This document shows, one piece after another, positions 25,557-33,625 of a stretch of DNA of 64,000 bases. A program made the translations under genes and the position numbers. How positions within the stretch are numbered: position 1 is the stretch's first letter; each line of letters starts with the position of its first letter. The stretch is from contig JAOAHZ010000001.1 in NCBI GenBank assembly GCA_026414975.1, positions 311,547 through 375,546 of the forward strand, given 5' to 3'. This DNA is from Bacteroidia bacterium (GTDB lineage Bacteria > Bacteroidota > Bacteroidia > SpSt-205). The notes under the pieces are model-generated. The model saw only the letters and a list, made by a program, of their open reading frames with translations, did no database searches and was not told the DNA's origin.

Positions 25557-26040
25557 AGAGCTTATAGGTCTCCTTGGATGGCTATTGACAAGCTGTGCTT
25601 ATTCATTTCGTAGTGGAGCCCTTCCGCCTGATGTACAAACGGTCAGCATTCCTCCTATCCAAAATGAAGCTTCCCTGGTCATTCCTACTTTGACGCAGAC
25701 TTTTGCTGAAGCGCTTCGGCAGAAATTTATTTCACAATCACCTCTCAGCCTTGTCTCAGAGAAGGGGGATTTAACTTTATATGGGCGGGTTGTGGACTTC
25801 AAAGTAGCCCCTGTGGCGATTCAGGGGACCCAGCAAGCTGCCCAAAATCGTCTAAGCATTACGGTTCATATCCGATGTGTCAGCGCTCGCCATCCTGAGC
25901 TAAACTGGGAACAAAGCTTCATGAACTTTGCAGACTTTCCCGCAGCTCAACCCTTGACCGCTGTACAAGAGGTACTCATTGCTGATATTTGTGAGCGGAT
26001 TGCCCAAGACATTGTGAATAAAACCTTATCTTACTGGTGA
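25537..26040 (+). CDS. lptE: LPS assembly lipoprotein LptE-like
   Basis: 167 aa predicted lipoprotein. The signal sequence ends 'LLTSC' (Cys about 20), a good lipobox. The mature start 'AYSFRSGALPPDVQTVSIPPIQNEASLVIPTLTQTFAEALRQKF' matches the Bacteroidota LptE family (typically CYSFxGxSIPPDvKT). It continues with an alternating beta-strand region and ends in the 'ERIAQDIVNKTLSYW' helix. LptE plugs the LptD barrel that delivers LPS to the outer leaflet. It overlaps the sigma-54 activator by 20 bp; the next gene follows after one base. LptD is not in the window. Confidence 0.88.
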   Translation: MGLRGSKELIGLLGWLLTSCAYSFRSGALPPDVQTVSIPPIQNEASLVIPTLTQTFAEALRQKFISQSPLSLVSEKGDLTLYGRVVDFKVAPVAIQGTQQAAQNRLSITVHIRCVSARHPELNWEQSFMNFADFPAAQPLTAVQEVLIADICERIAQDIVNKTLSYW

Positions 26041-26041
26041 T

Positions 26042-27895
26042 ATGAACTGGCACGAAGTATATCTGCACATGAAAGCGGGGGCTGCGTTAGATGAAGCCCA
26101 TCAGCGGGAGATAGCGGCTGCACTGGAGAAGTACCCCTTTTTCGCTATGGGACGGATGATGATGGCGAAGGTGGCGACGAAATTGGGTGACCCTCGGGCT
26201 CAACAGCTACGGTTTTTAGGTTCCTTGTATGCGCCCTCTCGTCAGTCCTATGCATTCTTCTTGGAGGAGCGAATGCGTCCTAAAGTAGCCCCCCCGCCTC
26301 GTCTGACATCTTCAGGACGGGAGTCTCAGACGCCCCCTGCTCGTAGCGAGCAAAAAGAAGAGCAGTCTCCTTCTAACGAGGAGCCTGGTCCCCCTGAAAT
26401 GCCTTTCTCTGAGGCCTTTTTGCCCTCTCTACAGGGATGGGTGGCAGCACGCCGCACGCTGTATCAGAAGTTAGGTCAGCGCCTTCGTGCTCAGCTTGCA
26501 GCGTCTTCGGCTATGTTTCCTTCGGCTGTTTCTACCCAAAACGAATCATCCCCTGTTTCAGAAGAGCTAATAGCTCCGGAGGAGGCTCAGGCTTCCTCCT
26601 CAGCTGAGACCGCGCGTTTTCCCCAACCTACAACCTCTTCAGAGGCAGCTCCTGTCCAATTAATGGACAGGCCCCTTTCTTCCCGAGAAACTTCTACTTC
26701 CCCCCACTCGGAGCTAACGCCGACCCAATCTCCTCCCTTAGAACCTGACCCTTTAGAGAGCTCGCAAACATTCCGAAAACTTCCATCTACTTCTGCGAGG
26801 ATACCCCATGTAGTAGCCTTCACTCCCTTAGGAGTGAGAAATCTACTGCAGTTTGAGCTGCCTAAGTCTGAAAGCGCCTCTGTACAACTTCTACCCGCTC
26901 AAGCAGCCTCAATTCAAACAGAATCTCCTGCTGGTCAGCAAATTCCATCATCAACCCCTACCTCTCCTGCATCGGATGAAATGTCCGCTACCCCTGAGGC
27001 TGAAACACCCTCCTTGATCTATCCAGAGACACTTCGGGAACAGTTCCACCGAAGCTACGTACCTCTGGAAGAGAGCCATGCTTCCGTACATTTATCGTAT
27101 GAAACTTCCCCCTCCCAGCCAGTCTCTTCTACTGAAGAGAGCTCAGTGTCTGAGGAAGCGGCTGTCTCTATTCCGAAGGCTGGGGAGGGCTTTCATAGAG
27201 CCTACATTCCTTTAGAAGGGGTGGAAAATCGCATCCATCTTGATAGTTCCTCGGGGTCATTGGATGCTCCTTCGTCAGTAGTGTATAAGAGCGACAGCCC
27301 CATACGATCATTTGTACCTCTGGATATAGATGTAGAAGCCTCTATTCATCTACCTGTACCCGAAGTTGAGACAACGCCTCCTTCTGAACCCCTCTCCCGC
27401 TCTTCCAGCGAAGGTGAGCCTGCCTCAGCACCCCCATCGGAGCAAAAGCCGGGGAGCATGTGGCATTCCTTTTTAGCTGAGCTGCAAAAAGAACTACCTC
27501 TCCCTGAAGCGATGACTCAACCCGCGACTCGGGAGTTGGAAGGGCTTCGTCGGGAGTTTATTCGGCGATTGCTCTCGCAGCGACTTATCCAGCCTCATGC
27601 TGCTCCTTCTGTATCTGATACAGACCTCATAGATACGCTGATTAAGAAGCTGGAAGCCTTTCGACCCCATGCGCCACCGCCAGAGCGCGAAGTACCCGAC
27701 CTTACGGTACCTAATTGGGAGCCAGCCGATACAGCCCCCCGTATTTATACGGAGACCATGGCTAAGCTCTACTGGTCCCAAGGCGATGCCGTGAAAGCTA
27801 TAGAGGTGTATGAAGTGCTTATTCGTAAAAACCCCCAAAACGCTGAACACTATCGTCGGCAGATAGAGCGGATTCGTGCCGGTGAAAGTCCATGA
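26042..27895 (+). CDS. low-complexity protein with TPR-like C-terminus and internal repeats
   Basis: 617 aa protein of unknown function in the place where Bacteroidota often carry a TPR gene behind lptE. Residues 1-80 are helical ('AAALEKYPFFAMGRMMMAKVATKLGD...SRQSYAFFLEERM'). Residues about 80-480 are low-complexity, rich in Ser, Pro, Glu and Thr and probably disordered. They contain three copies of an FHRxYxPLE(x7)xHL repeat, beginning at residues 335, 384 and 421. The C-terminal part has a helical segment and a TPR-like pair ('ETMAKLYWSQGDAVKAIEVYEVLIRKNPQNAEHYRRQI'). No signal peptide or membrane helix is seen. It overlaps comF by 4 bp (ATGA). Confidence 0.75.
   Translation: MNWHEVYLHMKAGAALDEAHQREIAAALEKYPFFAMGRMMMAKVATKLGDPRAQQLRFLGSLYAPSRQSYAFFLEERMRPKVAPPPRLTSSGRESQTPPARSEQKEEQSPSNEEPGPPEMPFSEAFLPSLQGWVAARRTLYQKLGQRLRAQLAASSAMFPSAVSTQNESSPVSEELIAPEEAQASSSAETARFPQPTTSSEAAPVQLMDRPLSSRETSTSPHSELTPTQSPPLEPDPLESSQTFRKLPSTSARIPHVVAFTPLGVRNLLQFELPKSESASVQLLPAQAASIQTESPAGQQIPSSTPTSPASDEMSATPEAETPSLIYPETLREQFHRSYVPLEESHASVHLSYETSPSQPVSSTEESSVSEEAAVSIPKAGEGFHRAYIPLEGVENRIHLDSSSGSLDAPSSVVYKSDSPIRSFVPLDIDVEASIHLPVPEVETTPPSEPLSRSSSEGEPASAPPSEQKPGSMWHSFLAELQKELPLPEAMTQPATRELEGLRREFIRRLLSQRLIQPHAAPSVSDTDLIDTLIKKLEAFRPHAPPPEREVPDLTVPNWEPADTAPRIYTETMAKLYWSQGDAVKAIEVYEVLIRKNPQNAEHYRRQIERIRAGESP
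27044..27353 (+). repeat. three degenerate protein-level repeats FHRxYxPLE...xHL
   Basis: Copies start at 27044, 27191 and 27302. At protein level they read FHRSYVPLEESHASVHL, FHRAYIPLEGVENRIHL and IRSFVPLDIDVEASIHL. They stand out as conserved islands within a disordered, fast-evolving region. Confidence 0.7.
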
Positions 27896-28563
27896 TAGAA
27901 TGGATCTTTCCTCGGTTCTGCGTGAGCTGTGATGCGCCTCTCTTGCCTTCAGAAAAGGAGGGGGCTTGCCTGAAATGTCTTTTAGAGCTTCCTAAGACGG
28001 ATTTCTGGTTTTTTCCCTGTGCGAATGAGGGCTACTATCGCCTTGCTCCTCATGCACCTAACCTACGTGGGGTGGTATGTGGATTTTGGTATGGGGTGGG
28101 AAGTCCGCTTCGGCGATGGATACAAGCGGCAAAATATGAAGGGCAACCTCGTCTCTTGTATGCTGCAGCTCGGCACATGGCTGCTTTGAGCGAGCGATAT
28201 TTGCCTTTATCGGAGATTCAGGGCATCTTGCCAATACCCATATCGGCTCTCAGGTGGCGCAAACGGGGCTATAATCAAGCTGAATGGGCTGCACGAGGTT
28301 TCTCAGAAGGGTGGAATATACCCCTTCTTAGTCGGCACTGGGTTCGTCGCCCTAGCTCGGGTTCTCAACTAGGGCGAAAGCAGACAGCTCGCTGGATAGA
28401 ACTGGAGGGAGAGTTTCGGTGTGTTCGCCCGCTGCCTTCCGTAGTGGCGGTAGTGGATGATGTACTGACGACGGGGGCAACGCTGGCGGCAGCGCTGCGC
28501 AGCCTACCCGCATCTACGGCGGCTTGGGTACTGACCGTTGGCATCACCCAGCGTCGTCGCTAA
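27892..28563 (+). CDS. comF: ComF-family phosphoribosyltransferase-like protein
   Basis: 223 aa ComF/GntX-type protein. The N-terminus has a zinc-ribbon-like set of cysteines (CVSCDAPL ... CLKC). The core is a PRTase fold with the PRPP loop 'VAVVDDVLTTGATLAAAL' and the family stretch 'LPIPISALRWRKRGYNQAEWAARGF' followed by 'QLGRKQTARW'. ComF proteins take part in DNA uptake in naturally transformable bacteria; no other com genes are in the window, so competence is not implied. The start overlaps the preceding gene by 4 bp. Its TAA stop forms the first three bases of the pdhB -7 box. Confidence 0.88.
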   Translation: MIEWIFPRFCVSCDAPLLPSEKEGACLKCLLELPKTDFWFFPCANEGYYRLAPHAPNLRGVVCGFWYGVGSPLRRWIQAAKYEGQPRLLYAAARHMAALSERYLPLSEIQGILPIPISALRWRKRGYNQAEWAARGFSEGWNIPLLSRHWVRRPSSGSQLGRKQTARWIELEGEFRCVRPLPSVVAVVDDVLTTGATLAAALRSLPASTAAWVLTVGITQRRR

Positions 28564-28568
28564 CTTTG
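28561..28568 (+). promoter_or_regulatory. -7 box TAACTTTG for pdhB, merged with the comF stop
   Basis: Perfect TAnnTTTG; 4 nt before the ATG at 28573. The TAA is the comF stop codon. A TTG 20 nt upstream (28538-28540) fits the Bacteroidota -33 element. Confidence 0.75.
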
Positions 28569-28572
28569 CCGT

Positions 28573-29556
28573 ATGGCCATTCTACAGTTACGGGAAGCGC
28601 TGCGTGCGGCGTTGAGAGAGGAGATGCAGCGCGACCCTCGTGTCTTCCTTATGGGAGAAGAGGTAGGTGAGTATAACGGGGCCTACAAGGTCAGCGAAGG
28701 CCTGTTAGCTGAGTTTGGACCTCAACGCGTGATTGATACACCTATCTCTGAGTTAGGCTTTGCTGCTATAGGGGTTGGCGCAGCTATGGTGGGCCTGCGT
28801 CCAGTGATAGAGTTCATGACCTTCAACTTTGCTCTCCTGGCTATTGATCAAATCGTCAATCACGCCGCTAAGATGCTTCATATGAGTGGGGGTCAGTTTT
28901 CGATTCCTATTGTTTTTCGCGGTCCGAGCGGTTCAGCTGGTCAACTCGCTCAACAGCATTCTCAATCATTTGAAAACTGGTATGCAAATGTACCTGGTCT
29001 CAAAGTGGTGTCTCCGAGCACTCCTCGGGATGCTAAAGGGCTTCTCAAGAGTGCCATTCGGGATGAGGACCCCGTGATTGTAATGGAGTCCGAGCTTATG
29101 TATGGCATGAAGGGGGAAGTGCCGGAGGACTCTGATTTTCTCATACCGATTGGGGTAGCCGATATCAAGCGGCCTGGTACAGATGTAACCATAGTTGCAT
29201 TTGGCAAAATGGTCCATGTAGCCTTAGAGGCAGCTCAAGCCCTCGAGCAGGATGGTTTGTCTGCGGAGGTTATAGACTTGCGCAGCTTGAGACCGATAGA
29301 TTATGCAACGATTATTCAGTCGGTACAGCGTACCAATCGACTGGTAGTAGTAGAGGAGTCTTGGCCTTTGGCCGGATTGGCGGCGGAGGTGGCTTTTGCG
29401 GTGCAACGCTGGGCATTTGACTATTTAGATGCTCCGATTGTTCGGATCACGGGGGCCGACACACCGATGGCTTATGCCCCTACGCTGGTAGAAGCTTTTT
29501 TACCTAACCCTAAAAAGGTGGTGGAGGCGGCGAAGTATGTATCCTACCGGCTCTGA
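28573..29556 (+). CDS. pdhB: pyruvate dehydrogenase E1 component, beta subunit
   Basis: 327 aa 2-oxoacid dehydrogenase E1 beta subunit. It begins 'LREALRAALREEMQRDPRVFLMGEEVGEYNGAYKVSEGLL' and contains 'GPQRVIDTPISELGFAAIGVGAAMVGLRPV', 'RGPSGSAGQLAQQHSQSFENWY' and the C-terminal transketolase domain ('VIDLRSLRPIDYATI', 'VVVEESWPLAGLAAEV', 'RITGADTPMAYAPTLVEAFLP'). It pairs with an E1 alpha subunit to decarboxylate pyruvate with thiamine diphosphate; alpha, E2 and E3 genes are not in the window. Residues fit pyruvate better than branched-chain substrates. The last 47 bp are antisense to the SpoU methyltransferase gene. Confidence 0.93.
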   Translation: MAILQLREALRAALREEMQRDPRVFLMGEEVGEYNGAYKVSEGLLAEFGPQRVIDTPISELGFAAIGVGAAMVGLRPVIEFMTFNFALLAIDQIVNHAAKMLHMSGGQFSIPIVFRGPSGSAGQLAQQHSQSFENWYANVPGLKVVSPSTPRDAKGLLKSAIRDEDPVIVMESELMYGMKGEVPEDSDFLIPIGVADIKRPGTDVTIVAFGKMVHVALEAAQALEQDGLSAEVIDLRSLRPIDYATIIQSVQRTNRLVVVEESWPLAGLAAEVAFAVQRWAFDYLDAPIVRITGADTPMAYAPTLVEAFLPNPKKVVEAAKYVSYRL

Positions 29557-30292
29557 CCTCGCGCTGAACGTATAGAAGCAGAGCGGCTGCAACGGCAGCG
29601 TTGAGCGATTCAGCTTGAGAAAGAGGATCGGGAGGTATGGACACCTTAGGCCATCTTTGAGGGGCTCGCTGAACCCCATGGGCTTCACTGCCGATATAAA
29701 GGCTATCGTACTGCGACCAATCTACCTCATGGGCTGGGATTCCCTTCAAAGCAGCGACTATGCAGCGTCCTTCGTAGCCCTGAAGCAGCTCATCCCAACG
29801 GTCTGTTCGTTGCACATTCAAGCGAAACAGGCTCCCCATGCTGGCCCGCACTGCCTTTGGGCTGAAAGGATCAGCGCTGTCAGCAGTCAGCCAGAGATGC
29901 TTCCACCCTAACCACTCCATAGAACGAATGAGCGTCCCTAAGTTTCCGGGGTCTTGGAGCCGTTCCACTAAGACAGCTGGAGGGAAGGGAGGAAAAAGGT
30001 AAGGTTGGGGGAGACGCAAAATGGTAACAAAGCCGTCGGGTGTCTCTTGTCCGCTGATTCGTCGGATTTGCCAAGAGGGCAGGGGAAAGGCTCGCTCATT
30101 GAGAGGAGAAGGCAAAAAAGGAGGCAATTCAGCTTGGTCGTATAATATAGCGTGGAATCGATCCAGACTCAGACTGCGAAGCGCTTCGGTCAGAAGCTTC
30201 CTGCCCGGTGCTATGAAGAGACCGGTAGCCCGACGATGCGCTGCGTCTTGGAGGCGGTAATAGTATTCAGGCGGATGGGGCAGACGAGGCAC
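29510..30292 (-). CDS. SpoU/TrmH-family RNA methyltransferase
   Basis: 260 aa SAM-dependent 2'-O-ribose methyltransferase with the SPOUT knot fold. Motif 1 is 'RLQDPGNLGTLIRSMEWLG', motif 2 is 'SLYIGSEAHGV', and motif 3 is 'SLNAAVAAALLLY'. The N-terminal 100 residues form the usual RNA-substrate-binding domain, starting 'EYYYRLQDAAHRRATGLFIAPGRKLLTEAL'. Its rRNA or tRNA target cannot be read from the sequence. The start is GTG at 30292, 26 bp inside the end of the DUF349 gene, so it is expressed as the second gene of that unit. The end overlaps pdhB by 47 bp. Confidence 0.9.
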   Translation of the reverse strand: MPRLPHPPEYYYRLQDAAHRRATGLFIAPGRKLLTEALRSLSLDRFHAILYDQAELPPFLPSPLNERAFPLPSWQIRRISGQETPDGFVTILRLPQPYLFPPFPPAVLVERLQDPGNLGTLIRSMEWLGWKHLWLTADSADPFSPKAVRASMGSLFRLNVQRTDRWDELLQGYEGRCIVAALKGIPAHEVDWSQYDSLYIGSEAHGVQRAPQRWPKVSIPPDPLSQAESLNAAVAAALLLYVQREVRAGRIHTSPPPPPF

Positions 30293-32129
30293 TGGCAGAC
30301 TGCAGACGCTGCTGCAGACGCTTAATCATCTCTTGAGTGCGAGTGATTTGGGATTGCGTTTCCGTGATCTTGCCTTCTATTTCTTTGCGTAGCGGCTCAC
30401 TGCCTTTGCCACGAGCTAAGAGAGCAAGGGTGTTTTGATAGCCTTGAAGGTCCTGCTTGTATTTATTCAGTTGAGCTCGCAGAGATTCTATGCTCTTGCG
30501 AATCTGGGCCGGGGATTGCCGAGCAATTTGGGCGGTCATCCAGGCTTCTTGGAACTGGGCTTCGGTTAGGCCAGCATTGGCAATGAAACGCTGAATCGCT
30601 TGTCGCTGCCGATTGAGAAGCCGTTCCCGATGAGAAGGAGCAACTTCTCCGGCTTGATCGTATTCCATGAGCTTAGCAACGAACTCTTCTAATTTCTCGG
30701 GCTTAGCTTGCTCGCTGAGTTCATCCATCTGATTGAGGAGGTGGATCCGCTTTTCTAAATGTTCGTTGAGTTTCCGAGCATAAGCCTTTTGGGCTTCTCG
30801 GAGTTGGGCTCCTACTTCGCTCAGTTGCTGGGTAACTTCAGCGATGGGGGGCTCAGCTTGGAATCGATGGGCGCGCCGCTTCCAAGGAGCCACTCGGGAG
30901 CGATAGATTTTGACAGCTTCGGGAATGTCGTTGCCCTTCATGTGTTTTTGGACCTCGCGGATGATTTGGCGGCCAACTTCGACTAAACGATTAATCTGTT
31001 TGCGGCGATATTCCTGGCTGAATGCTTCGGATTTCTCATTGAAGGTATCCAGAAGTTCGCTAAACTGCTGGTTGAGTGGAGCGTAAAATCGCCGTACTTC
31101 TTTAGAGTCGTCTTGGGCGAGGGATTTTTCTGTAAGGGTGCGCCATTCCCGCACGTACTGGCGAACTTGACGATTAGCTTCTTTCCATTCGTCGGGGGTC
31201 TGATAGGTTCTCTCTACCAGTGGACGCAGGAGCTCTAAAATCTGGCGCTTGCGGCGGAATGTGTCTTGGAGAATGGGATTCTTTTGTACGCGCTGGTAGG
31301 CTTGGGAGCGGAAAAGATTATACTGCTCGCGAAACTTACGAACAAGCTGGCGGTAGGTTTCGCCCAGCTCGCGCTCTTGTCGGCTATTCAGACGGGGCAG
31401 AGATTGCCATTCGCTCTGCAGGAGAGCCAGTCGGTCTCGCTGCTGTTGCCAAAACTCAAAGGTCGTCTGGGCCCCTTCGGGAGGGAATAGCTTTTCTATC
31501 TCTGCTACTATCTGGGCTCGCCGTTGAAACAAAGCGTTTCTTTCCCCCTCAAATATGTCCTTGTAGCGCTGGTAGAGGGCATCAAACTGTCCTAAGAAGT
31601 CTTTTATAGGCCGTTCTAGCTCCTTGCGGTCGCTTGGGAGTAGCTCGCGGCGCAGCCGCAACCACTCTCGACTGATTTGGCGCACCCGGGGATACTCATC
31701 TAACTGTTCATTAAGCACGATATCCTTGAGTTGAGCTAAGAGCATACGAGCCTTTTCAGCGTTTTCCCGGCAGCGCTGCTCGTAGGCTTCTCGAGCCGCC
31801 TCAAATCGTATCGTCGCATCTTCAAATCGCCGCTGAAATTTCTCTAATCGCGGAATGTCCTCCTTAGGGTTGGAGCGCCATTCGGACATGTGCTGATTTA
31901 CGAAGCGCTTGAAGGCTTGGATAAGGGGGTTGTAGCTACGCTGGTAGGGTAGTTGGACTAAATACTCTGTCAATAGCGTAACTTCCGACAAATGGGGGCG
32001 GCGTCTTTCTAGCTCGCGTTTCAGATTTTCTGGACTTTCTGAAAGAAGCTCCTCTAAAGTCTTTCGTAGGTGCTCTTCAGGAAAAGAGACCTCCACATCG
32101 GGCTGCTCAGGGGTTTGATGCTCCACCAT
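30267..32129 (-). CDS. DUF349-type coiled-coil protein
   Basis: 620 aa, highly charged, mostly helical protein rich in Arg, Glu and Gln. Repeated segments such as 'EEWLRLRRELLPSDRKEL', 'LLQSEWQSLPRLNSRQEREL' and 'QYVREWRTLTEKSLAQDD' show the DUF349 pattern (W-x2-l-x2-lP). Residues 530-610 are a heptad-rich coiled coil ('SLRAQLNKYKQDLQGYQNTL'). No signal peptide or catalytic motif is seen. Function is unknown for the family. It is divergent from the USP gene, with a perfect -7 box 9 nt before its ATG. Confidence 0.8.
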   Translation of the reverse strand: MVEHQTPEQPDVEVSFPEEHLRKTLEELLSESPENLKRELERRRPHLSEVTLLTEYLVQLPYQRSYNPLIQAFKRFVNQHMSEWRSNPKEDIPRLEKFQRRFEDATIRFEAAREAYEQRCRENAEKARMLLAQLKDIVLNEQLDEYPRVRQISREWLRLRRELLPSDRKELERPIKDFLGQFDALYQRYKDIFEGERNALFQRRAQIVAEIEKLFPPEGAQTTFEFWQQQRDRLALLQSEWQSLPRLNSRQERELGETYRQLVRKFREQYNLFRSQAYQRVQKNPILQDTFRRKRQILELLRPLVERTYQTPDEWKEANRQVRQYVREWRTLTEKSLAQDDSKEVRRFYAPLNQQFSELLDTFNEKSEAFSQEYRRKQINRLVEVGRQIIREVQKHMKGNDIPEAVKIYRSRVAPWKRRAHRFQAEPPIAEVTQQLSEVGAQLREAQKAYARKLNEHLEKRIHLLNQMDELSEQAKPEKLEEFVAKLMEYDQAGEVAPSHRERLLNRQRQAIQRFIANAGLTEAQFQEAWMTAQIARQSPAQIRKSIESLRAQLNKYKQDLQGYQNTLALLARGKGSEPLRKEIEGKITETQSQITRTQEMIKRLQQRLQSASASSAPSA

Positions 32130-32138
32130 ATAGCCCTA

Positions 32139-32146
32139 CAAAGGTA
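32139..32146 (-). promoter_or_regulatory. -7 box TACCTTTG for the DUF349 gene
   Basis: Perfect match on the minus strand; 9 nt before the ATG at 32129. Confidence 0.65.
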
Positions 32147-32160
32147 CAAGGAAATCGGCA

Positions 32161-32168
32161 TACATTTG
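32161..32168 (+). promoter_or_regulatory. -7 box TACATTTG for the USP gene
   Basis: Perfect TAnnTTTG; 7 nt before the ATG at 32176. The divergent DUF349 box is 14 bp away. Confidence 0.68.
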
Positions 32169-32175
32169 TGCTTAT

Positions 32176-32991
32176 ATGGGAAAGCTCATAGCTGGGATCG
32201 ATTATAGCCCAGCCTCTTTATGCGCACTCGAAGCCCTTCTGCTTCTGCAAAAAGCCTTGAAAAACTCTATCGCTCTCTATCATGCCTATCAGTTGCCAAA
32301 AGGACTTCCATTCCTCTCAGCTCATGTCATAGAGGACATGGAGATGGAAGCAGAAAGAACAGCGATACAGAGACTACGCCATTTTTTGCGAGAATCTTTA
32401 CCAGACCGGGCGGCGCAACGCATTCAAATCATTGCCCAGCGAGATTTTCTCACCGAAGGGTTGAGCCGGTATCTCCAAACGGGGCGATTCAGCCTTTTAG
32501 CGTTAGGTGCGCGAGGCGAAGCTGAAACCGAGTCAGAGCCTATCGGCTTCCATGCTCGTCATTTTATTCAGCACTCCCCGATACCTGTTCTAATCACATT
32601 TCCCCACACGACCGTAACTTGGAAGCGGCTTTTGGTGGCTTATGAGCCCAATTTTCGTTCGCCTGGGGGCCAGCGGTTTCTGAGACAACTTACCCGCAAG
32701 CTTAACCTTCCCGTGGCAGGCTTACCACTCTTGCGCCCTAATCCTAACCTGGACCGTGTGCATAATCAAATTCGGCGTATAACGCGGGCTACGGACTACC
32801 AGCGAGTTGTTTGGGACGGAGCTCACCTTGTGCGGCTTCTCCTTCAAGCCGCTCGTTCTTACGAAGCGGATGTCATAGCTTATTTCAGTGAGCCTCAGGG
32901 CATCCTTCAGGGCATGCGTTCTATGATGGAAACTGAATTAGATGGACAACCTGCGTGGATGTTTTTCCCAGGCTTCTCCCCTGTAGAGTAG
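32176..32991 (+). CDS. universal stress protein (UspA) family, tandem-domain
   Basis: 271 aa protein. Residues 1-145 form a UspA domain ('KLIAGIDYSPASLCALEALLLL', then 'FSLLALGARGEAETESEPIGFHARHFIQHSPIPVLI'). The second half is a diverged, shorter USP-like domain ('WKRLLVAYEPNFRSPGGQRFLRQLTRKLNLPVAGL'). The ATP loop consensus G2xG9xG(S/T/N) is present as GARG-x9-G but ends in Phe, so nucleotide binding is doubtful. Four nt after its TAG stop the polysaccharide deacetylase frame begins, forming a two-gene unit. Confidence 0.82.
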   Translation: MGKLIAGIDYSPASLCALEALLLLQKALKNSIALYHAYQLPKGLPFLSAHVIEDMEMEAERTAIQRLRHFLRESLPDRAAQRIQIIAQRDFLTEGLSRYLQTGRFSLLALGARGEAETESEPIGFHARHFIQHSPIPVLITFPHTTVTWKRLLVAYEPNFRSPGGQRFLRQLTRKLNLPVAGLPLLRPNPNLDRVHNQIRRITRATDYQRVVWDGAHLVRLLLQAARSYEADVIAYFSEPQGILQGMRSMMETELDGQPAWMFFPGFSPVE

Positions 32992-32995
32992 ACGT

Positions 32996-33625
32996 CTGAA
33001 TAGAAGCCCTGCGATTTCTCATTTCTGGCGTCTTAGCCGAATCACGCAGCGCCTGCTCGGAGCCTATATTCCTCCTTGCAGGGGAGCCAGATCGGTTTTT
33101 CTCACTTTTGACGATGGTCCGACTCCTTACACGCCCTTTCTTATAGAGCTGCTGGCAGAATATGGACTGCAGGCTACGTTTTTCTGGACTTGGAGCCGCT
33201 ACTCGGACAAAGTCATTCCTTCACTCCTTCCTCACCTCTGGGTGCACCATCATAAAGTCGCTTTACATGGGCTGGTTCATCTCAGTGCTTGGCGGGAAGC
33301 AGTCAGGGTTTCAGACCTTCGGCGAGCTATCCACCTTTGGAAAAAAGCAGGTGTGCCGCTCGTACCTGCTTATCGTCCGCCTTATGGGCACCTTTGGCCC
33401 CTGTTTTTATCGAGGTATCTTCACTTAGTATTTTGGGACCTGATGCCCCCCGACTACCTACCGACAAAGGGCTGGGAAAGAGAACTTTTGGGACGCTTAC
33501 GGCCCGGCGATGTGGTCGTCCTACACGAACATGCCCACAATCGAAAACGGTGGCGTTCTCTTTTTAGCGCCTTCGTTTCCGAGGGGTGGCAGTCGGCGGC
33601 CCTACCGTTGGCGGTTCTGGAATAA
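32996..33625 (+). CDS. polysaccharide deacetylase (NodB homology), apparently CTG start
   Basis: About 209 aa carbohydrate esterase 4 protein, removing acetyl groups from peptidoglycan or other glycans. Motif 1 is 'FLTFDDGPTP' with the catalytic and metal Asp (39-40), motif 2 is the metal HxxxH in 'ALHGLVHLSAW', motif 3 is 'AYRPPYG', and the final His is in 'VVVLHEHAHN'. The frame is open from 32992 but has no ATG, GTG or TTG before 33242, which lies beyond motif 1. The best candidate is CTG 32996 (CTG AAT AGA), 4 nt after the USP stop; ATT 33014 is another. A sequence error or frameshift is possible. The end overlaps the lytic transglycosylase gene by 62 bp. Confidence 0.8.
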   Translation: MNRSPAISHFWRLSRITQRLLGAYIPPCRGARSVFLTFDDGPTPYTPFLIELLAEYGLQATFFWTWSRYSDKVIPSLLPHLWVHHHKVALHGLVHLSAWREAVRVSDLRRAIHLWKKAGVPLVPAYRPPYGHLWPLFLSRYLHLVFWDLMPPDYLPTKGWERELLGRLRPGDVVVLHEHAHNRKRWRSLFSAFVSEGWQSAALPLAVLE

